Positions 31,183-35,174 of a stretch of 35,174 nucleotides of DNA are shown here, in pieces. Origin of the DNA: an uncultured Alistipes sp. (lineage in GTDB: Bacteria; Bacteroidota; Bacteroidia; Bacteroidales; Rikenellaceae); assembly GCA_944321205.1 (NCBI GenBank), contig CALUKK010000150.1, positions 1 through 35,174 of the forward strand. The letters run 5' to 3'. Within the stretch, counting starts at the first letter, position 1; every line of letters begins with the position of its first letter. The position numbers and the translations under genes are program-made. The notes beneath the pieces are model-generated. The model did not search any database, had not been told where the DNA came from, and worked only from the letters and a program-made list of their open reading frames with translations.

Positions 31183-31703
31183 CACGCTGCCGGACCTTCA
31201 TCTTCGATGTCGACGGCGTGATGACCGACGGGGGCATTATCCCGACCGTCGACGGTGACTTCATTCGCCGCTACAACGCCAAGGACGGATACGCCCTGGC
31301 CTATGCCCTGAAGATGGGCTACCGGGTCTGCATCATCACCGGAGGGCGCGGCAAAACCCTCGAATACCGCCTGCGCATGCTGGGGATCCGCCACTACTAC
31401 CTCGACTGCATGGACAAGATCTCCGCCATGCGCGAATACCTGCACAACGAGGGGGTGGATCCCGCCGACGTGATCTACATGGGCGATGACATTCCCGATC
31501 TGGAGTGCATGCGCGAAGTGGGGATTCCGGTCTGCCCGGCGGATTCGGCCGCCGAGGTGATCGAAGTCTCGCGTTACGTCTCCGAATTCAAGGGTGGCGA
31601 AGGGGCCGTTCGCGACATCATCGAGCAGGTGCTCCGGGTTCATGGCGACTGGGCCCGGAATTCCCAGGGTGTAACCCCCTCGTCGCTGGCCGCCTCATGT
31701 TGA
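31158..31703 (+). CDS. kdsC: KdsC-type 3-deoxy-D-manno-octulosonate 8-phosphate phosphatase (HAD family)
   Basis: 181 residues from ATG 31158, which overlaps the DUF2520 stop by 25 bases. KdsC removes phosphate from Kdo-8-phosphate to give Kdo for the lipopolysaccharide inner core. HAD motif I is FIFDVDGVMTDGG with nucleophile Asp17 and acid Asp19, motif II is CIITGGRGKTLEYR, and the C-terminal metal motif is YMGDDIPDLECM. There is no cap domain, as expected for KdsC, which is usually tetrameric. It ends with a short Ser/Ala tail (TPSSLAASC). A related small HAD phosphatase (for example, YrbI-like) is a minor alternative. A strong terminator follows 60 bases after the stop. Confidence 0.88.
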   Translation: MGNFKEEIARCRTFIFDVDGVMTDGGIIPTVDGDFIRRYNAKDGYALAYALKMGYRVCIITGGRGKTLEYRLRMLGIRHYYLDCMDKISAMREYLHNEGVDPADVIYMGDDIPDLECMREVGIPVCPADSAAEVIEVSRYVSEFKGGEGAVRDIIEQVLRVHGDWARNSQGVTPSSLAASC

Positions 31704-31762
31704 CGGACCCTTCTGAAGATCCATCCGGCATTTGTCCGAGAATCCGTCTTCGGGCATCCGAC

Positions 31763-31796
31763 AAAAAAACGACGGGACCGACTATTCGGTCCCGTC
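31763..31796. terminator. strong bidirectional terminator
   Basis: Eleven perfect pairs, GACGGGACCGA (31771-31781) with TCGGTCCCGTC (31786-31796), close the loop CTAT. The A7 at 31763-31769 gives a T7 tract on the minus strand, so it best ends the SusD-EEP-lipoprotein run. It can also stop the kdsC transcript. Confidence 0.88.
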
Positions 31797-31820
31797 TCTC
31801 ATTGTCCCAAACCCCGGGAA

Positions 31821-32663
31821 CTACCACATCACGTTGACGGTGTAGGCCTCGATGCCGTTTCCAAGCGATTCGGTCTCCACCCCCGTGAAGCCCCAGAAAC
31901 GCTCCTCGGCAAGCATGAAAAGCACGTATTCGCCGCTGCCGGCCACCTTGTAGACCTTGAACGACGGGTCGGTTCCGGCGACCGTCTGTTCAAGCGTCCC
32001 GAACAGATCGTTCTTTACCGTGCCGATCATCAGCAGATTCATGTTCTCACGTTTGATACGGTTCATGACACCCGTCTCCCCGCCGAAGGCCGCGAGCTGA
32101 TCCGCCGCGTCGAATCGGACCGTATAGAAGTTGATGTTGAACGAAACGTCAACCGTAGCAACAACCTGTCCATCCTCATTCTTGTCGGTACGCGTCCCCT
32201 TCATCAGAGGCGACAGGCTCGTCACCCGGCATCCGGCTCCCGACTCCACCGAACGGACCAGACGTGTCGGTTCGTTGAAGAAGAGCGTGCTGCCCTCAAA
32301 GGTCGTCTTTCCGCCCAGTTTGTTAAAGGCGGAAGCCGTCCAGCGATAGGTATCGACCGAGAGCTGCATCACGTCCGAGAGACACGAATTGTCCGTCCGG
32401 TCGAGAATCGTCAGCCAGGCATTCTCGCGTTTTTTCAACTTGCCGACCATGTATTCGTTCAGCGCCTGGTAGTCGGCATCCCCGGTGATCAGCGGTGCAT
32501 CCGTCAACCGGCTCACGAACTGGATCTTGGTATTGAACTTGTCGGAGGGTTTGGCTCCTACCGAACTCAACGTGTACTCGTCGTCATCGGAGCAGCCGGC
32601 AAATCCCACGGCAACCACCCCCAAAGCGAGGAGCGCCGTCATGTATTTCTGTATCTTTTTCAT
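31821..32663 (-). CDS. surface-type lipoprotein of unknown function in a SusD locus
   Basis: 280 residues from ATG 32663 (MKKIQKYMTALLALGVVAVG); an in-frame TTG at 32675 is less likely. The lipobox is GFAGC, followed immediately by SDDDE, a run of acidic residues like the Bacteroidota lipoprotein export signal that directs proteins to the outer surface. The mature part is beta-rich with no recognised domain (INFYTVRFDAADQLAAFGGE; EYVLFMLAEERFWGF). It is last in the run SusD, EEP enzyme, lipoprotein, 24 bases after the enzyme gene, and is ended by the terminator at 31763. It is probably an accessory substrate-binding protein of the same uptake system, like SusE/F proteins in known loci. The substrate is unknown. 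Confidence 0.78.
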   Translation of the reverse strand: MKKIQKYMTALLALGVVAVGFAGCSDDDEYTLSSVGAKPSDKFNTKIQFVSRLTDAPLITGDADYQALNEYMVGKLKKRENAWLTILDRTDNSCLSDVMQLSVDTYRWTASAFNKLGGKTTFEGSTLFFNEPTRLVRSVESGAGCRVTSLSPLMKGTRTDKNEDGQVVATVDVSFNINFYTVRFDAADQLAAFGGETGVMNRIKRENMNLLMIGTVKNDLFGTLEQTVAGTDPSFKVYKVAGSGEYVLFMLAEERFWGFTGVETESLGNGIEAYTVNVMW

Positions 32664-32687
32664 CGTTTCGTACAATTTTTCGATTCG

Positions 32688-33518
32688 TTACTTCAGGGTC
32701 ACGGTTGCCATGACGGGAGAGTGGTCCGAAAGAATCCCCTGGGAGACGGTCTGAAAACCGCTTCCGGACCAGGCTCCTTTCGGGAATGTCCAGATGTGGT
32801 CGACCCACGAATAACCCACCTGATCCCCGACGGCCCTTAACGGATCCAGCACGGTTCCATCACCGATGTTCAGGTCTCCCATCATGATCGTCGGATAGGG
32901 AGGATTGGCCAGTTCGAGAAAAGCGATCGACTCCTGGATCTGACGCTCACGCACGATCTGATCGCCCATGTGGTCGAAGTGCGTGCAGGCGATACGGACA
33001 ATCTTGCCGGCCGATTCGGAGGTCGGCACCAGCACGTCGGCATAACCGATGCTGCGCTGATCCGTGCCATACTGACTCAGCTCCGTACCTTCATTCCACT
33101 GGTAATTGCCATCCCCCTTGAAGTGTTTGTAGGTGAAGAGTTTCGACCCCGAGGCGACAATCGGGTATTTCGACAGAATCACATTCCCGTAATAGCCCAC
33201 ATCCTTCGGATAAGACATGATGTAATAGGGATACATCTCCATGAGCGTTGCGATTTCGGCCATCTTCTCCTTACCCATGCGGCTGGTTCCGGTCTCGAAC
33301 TCGTTAAAGCAAACCACATCGGGATTCTGAGCCTTGACCAGATCGACGTACTCCGCGACGGGGAACCCGGCATTGGCGCCCGACTTGTCCGTCTTTTCGA
33401 ACGAAAGGATGTTCCACGACAACACTTTCAACTGCACGTTCTGTGCACTTACCATCGCCGTTGTGAGAAGCGCGGCACACAGGGCCCCGGCGCGAACGGC
33501 ATATTTCAGGATTTTCAT
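32688..33518 (-). CDS. secreted endonuclease/exonuclease/phosphatase-family hydrolase
   Basis: 276 residues. A signal peptide (about residues 1-25, ending MVSAQ, signal peptidase I type) precedes an EEP-fold enzyme. Family landmarks are LSWNIL, the metal-ligand Glu in FNEFETG, YYGNVILSKYPIV, the catalytic pair CTHFDH, MGDLNIGDG (Asp/Asn) and the C-terminal SDHSPVMATV. VDHIWTF lies just before the last motif. All expected catalytic residues seem present. The fold cleaves phosphodiesters in DNA, nucleotides, lipids or inositol phosphates; this sequence does not decide which. It lies 20 bases downstream of SusD, so it is likely the enzyme of the uptake locus, in the periplasm or outside the cell. 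Confidence 0.88.
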   Translation of the reverse strand: MKILKYAVRAGALCAALLTTAMVSAQNVQLKVLSWNILSFEKTDKSGANAGFPVAEYVDLVKAQNPDVVCFNEFETGTSRMGKEKMAEIATLMEMYPYYIMSYPKDVGYYGNVILSKYPIVASGSKLFTYKHFKGDGNYQWNEGTELSQYGTDQRSIGYADVLVPTSESAGKIVRIACTHFDHMGDQIVRERQIQESIAFLELANPPYPTIMMGDLNIGDGTVLDPLRAVGDQVGYSWVDHIWTFPKGAWSGSGFQTVSQGILSDHSPVMATVTLK

Positions 33519-33538
33519 ATACGATTGACTGCTTCAAA

Positions 33539-35155
33539 TTAATAACCCATGTTCTGTTTCAGGTTCACCGACCCGTCGAATGCCGACACCGGAATCGGGA
33601 AGACCTGATTGACCACCGGATCGAACGTACGACCCTCGTCGTAATTGGACGGTTCGTCGACGATCACCTGCTGCGTCGCGGCATCCCAATGCGAATTGAT
33701 GCGGCGCGTCGGTTTGGCATACTCCTCCTGTGCATCTCCCCAGCGAACCATGTCCAGATGGCGGCTCGGCATGAATTCGAAGGCCAACTCGCAACGGCGC
33801 TGATTCTTCAGTTCCGCCTTCGTGGCGGTGCTGTTCTCCGCCAGACGGGCGCGTTTGCGGATACGGTTGAGCAACTGTTTGGCCTCGTCGTTGCCCTCGC
33901 CCTTGCTCCAGATCAGGGCCTCGGCCTTCATCAGCAGCACGTCGGCATAACGCATCAGACACATGCCGAGCGTATTGCTGGCATTGTCGCCGTTCGGGTT
34001 GACATCCTTGCCCACACAGTCGGCCTCTTCCCACGGAGAGAGGAACTTGCGGAAGGTCATGCCCGTATCCGAAGAGATCGAATAGCTCGAACTGCCGAAA
34101 AGAATGTCGCGACCCATAAACTTAATCGTCTGACCGGGATAGAGGATCGTGGCATCCCGACGGATGTCGCCCGATTCGAAAGCCTCCCACAACGAGAGGG
34201 TCGGCTGGAAATAACCCCAATGGTTGTAGAGATTCCACCCGCCGTTCTGGAACGACATGCCGTGGAATTTCGGGCCGTCGGAGGCGTTGCCCAGCAGCGA
34301 GAAGATGTATTCGCAACCGAAATTCTGCTCCTTGCGCCAGAGGTTGGCGAAGGTGTTGTTCGAACCGTCGTCGAACAGATCGCGCTTGTCGGCTCCGCTC
34401 ATCGACATCACCTTGTCACACATCTCGATGACCGTATCGTAATACTTCGCATCGAACTGCGCGGCATAGAGGGCGGCACGGGCGGCAAAAGCCCACGCGG
34501 CAGCCTTGTGGGGCAGGCCGTACTCTTCGGGAGCCAACTCCGAGAAGTAGGGCAGGCGCTCGCCGGCCTCTCGCAGGTCGCGGATGATCTGATCGTAGTT
34601 CTGAAGCACCGAAGCGGGACGCGGCAGGTCCATGTCGGCCGGTTCGGTCGTATCGAGAATGATCGGAATACCGCCGTTGGGGCCGTTATCTCCGTAATAG
34701 GGGGCGATCCACAGCATGGCGAAGCCCCGGAAGAAATAGGCAATACCGGTTGCCTTGCGTTTGTAGGCCTCGTCGAGATTCATCGTGGGGACCATCTTGA
34801 TGAGGTTGTTCGCCTTGGCGTTGACCTCGTACATGGTCTTCCAGTTATTCTTCACGTCACGGCCGTTACTGGGCGACATCCGGAAATTCCGGATCTCCTC
34901 GGCTTCACTCTGCGGACGGCCTACCGTCATGTTGTCGCTGCAGCACTCAAACCACATGATGCCGCGACCCGTCACACCCTCCGAATCGTTCGTCGTGAAC
35001 GAATAGAGTGCGGCTATCGCCTTGTCAATATCGCCTTGGGTCTCCCAGACCGTCGAGGCACCGTATTTCTTGACTTCGAGGAAATCGGAACAGCCCGAGA
35101 CGAGCGCCCCGCTCAGAATGAGTCCTCCCAGAACAAATATCTTTTTCATTTTCAT
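33539..35155 (-). CDS. SusD/RagB-family nutrient-binding outer-membrane lipoprotein
   Basis: 538 residues. SusD-like proteins sit on the cell surface as lids on SusC TonB-dependent transporters. The lipoprotein signal is MKMKKIFVLGGLILSGALVSGC, with the Cys followed by SDFLEVKKYG, typical of the family. SusD landmarks include a TPR-like helical core (NNWKTMYEVNAKANNLIKMV), IAYFFRGFAMLWIAPYYGDN (near residue 140) and the C-terminal RRCELAFEFMPSRHLDMVRW. The sequence ends NLKQNMGY, a usual SusD terminus. Only 19 bases remain to the right edge, and the SusC partner is expected there on the same strand. Downstream are an EEP-type hydrolase and a surface-type lipoprotein. Confidence 0.93.
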   Translation of the reverse strand: MKMKKIFVLGGLILSGALVSGCSDFLEVKKYGASTVWETQGDIDKAIAALYSFTTNDSEGVTGRGIMWFECCSDNMTVGRPQSEAEEIRNFRMSPSNGRDVKNNWKTMYEVNAKANNLIKMVPTMNLDEAYKRKATGIAYFFRGFAMLWIAPYYGDNGPNGGIPIILDTTEPADMDLPRPASVLQNYDQIIRDLREAGERLPYFSELAPEEYGLPHKAAAWAFAARAALYAAQFDAKYYDTVIEMCDKVMSMSGADKRDLFDDGSNNTFANLWRKEQNFGCEYIFSLLGNASDGPKFHGMSFQNGGWNLYNHWGYFQPTLSLWEAFESGDIRRDATILYPGQTIKFMGRDILFGSSSYSISSDTGMTFRKFLSPWEEADCVGKDVNPNGDNASNTLGMCLMRYADVLLMKAEALIWSKGEGNDEAKQLLNRIRKRARLAENSTATKAELKNQRRCELAFEFMPSRHLDMVRWGDAQEEYAKPTRRINSHWDAATQQVIVDEPSNYDEGRTFDPVVNQVFPIPVSAFDGSVNLKQNMGY

Positions 35156-35174
35156 GATCTTGGCTTGTTAGTTT

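Noticed and set aside
1..35174. tRNA, rRNA, CRISPR array or insertion sequence
   Set aside because: No cloverleaf, rRNA signature, regularly spaced repeat array or transposase was recognised by eye. A tRNAscan or IS search would settle this.

Overview
The window looks like a chromosome segment of a GC-rich gut Bacteroidota, most likely Alistipes or a close Rikenellaceae relative. The evidence is an outer-membrane SusD lipoprotein, a DUF4296 lipoprotein, a LolC/E-type permease, the PG_1098-type methyltransferase, an MqnA-like (futalosine menaquinone pathway) gene, a ComEC without the nuclease domain, and repeated Bacteroidota-type -7 promoter boxes (TAnnTTTG). No tRNA, rRNA or CRISPR array was seen. 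The genus is inference; no search was run.

Layout. 1-2781 (+): the 3' part of an rluD-type pseudouridine synthase, then a YgiQ radical SAM protein whose stop codon lies inside a bidirectional terminator. 2859-4876 (-): prmA, recO and a small secreted protein, driven by a promoter divergent from xerD (4936-5832, +). 5840-15541 (-): a tight ten-gene run with promoter at about 15565: flippase, holB, folK, duplicated-domain lipoprotein, Ig-like lipoprotein, outer-membrane barrel, rbfA, LolC/E permease, DUF4296 lipoprotein, small unknown. 15542-16184: a 0.6 kb non-coding G-rich region with a 98-bp tandem repeat carrying predicted G-quadruplex motifs. 16185-17795 (-): corA and an unusually short mqnA-like gene.

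17874-26368 (+): the most striking part, a compact nine-gene phage-derived cassette wedged between mqnA and comEC. It has its own promoter, a palindrome next to it and a structured leader. It encodes two tail/virion-like proteins, a small helical protein, a ClpP-type prohead protease, an HK97-like major capsid protein, a portal, a connector-like protein, a holin and a muramidase-like lysin. No large terminase, tape measure, tail tube, integrase or repressor is present, yet every reading frame is intact. Only 33 bases and no terminator separate it from comEC, so cassette transcripts may run into the DNA-uptake gene.

26402-31703 (+): comEC, a PG_1098-type methyltransferase, a YihY-family membrane protein, a DUF2520 Rossmann protein and a KdsC-type phosphatase (LPS core sugar pathway), ended by a strong bidirectional terminator at 31763-31796. 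31821-35155 (-): a SusD-type nutrient-uptake lipoprotein, a secreted endonuclease/exonuclease/phosphatase-fold enzyme and a surface-type lipoprotein. The SusC partner probably lies just beyond the right edge.

The housekeeping genes point to ribosome and RNA maturation (rluD, prmA, rbfA), DNA replication and repair (holB, recO, xerD) and envelope assembly (LolC/E-type permease, flippase, lipoproteins, kdsC). The phage cassette and the 98-bp repeat are the parts that standard annotation does not explain.
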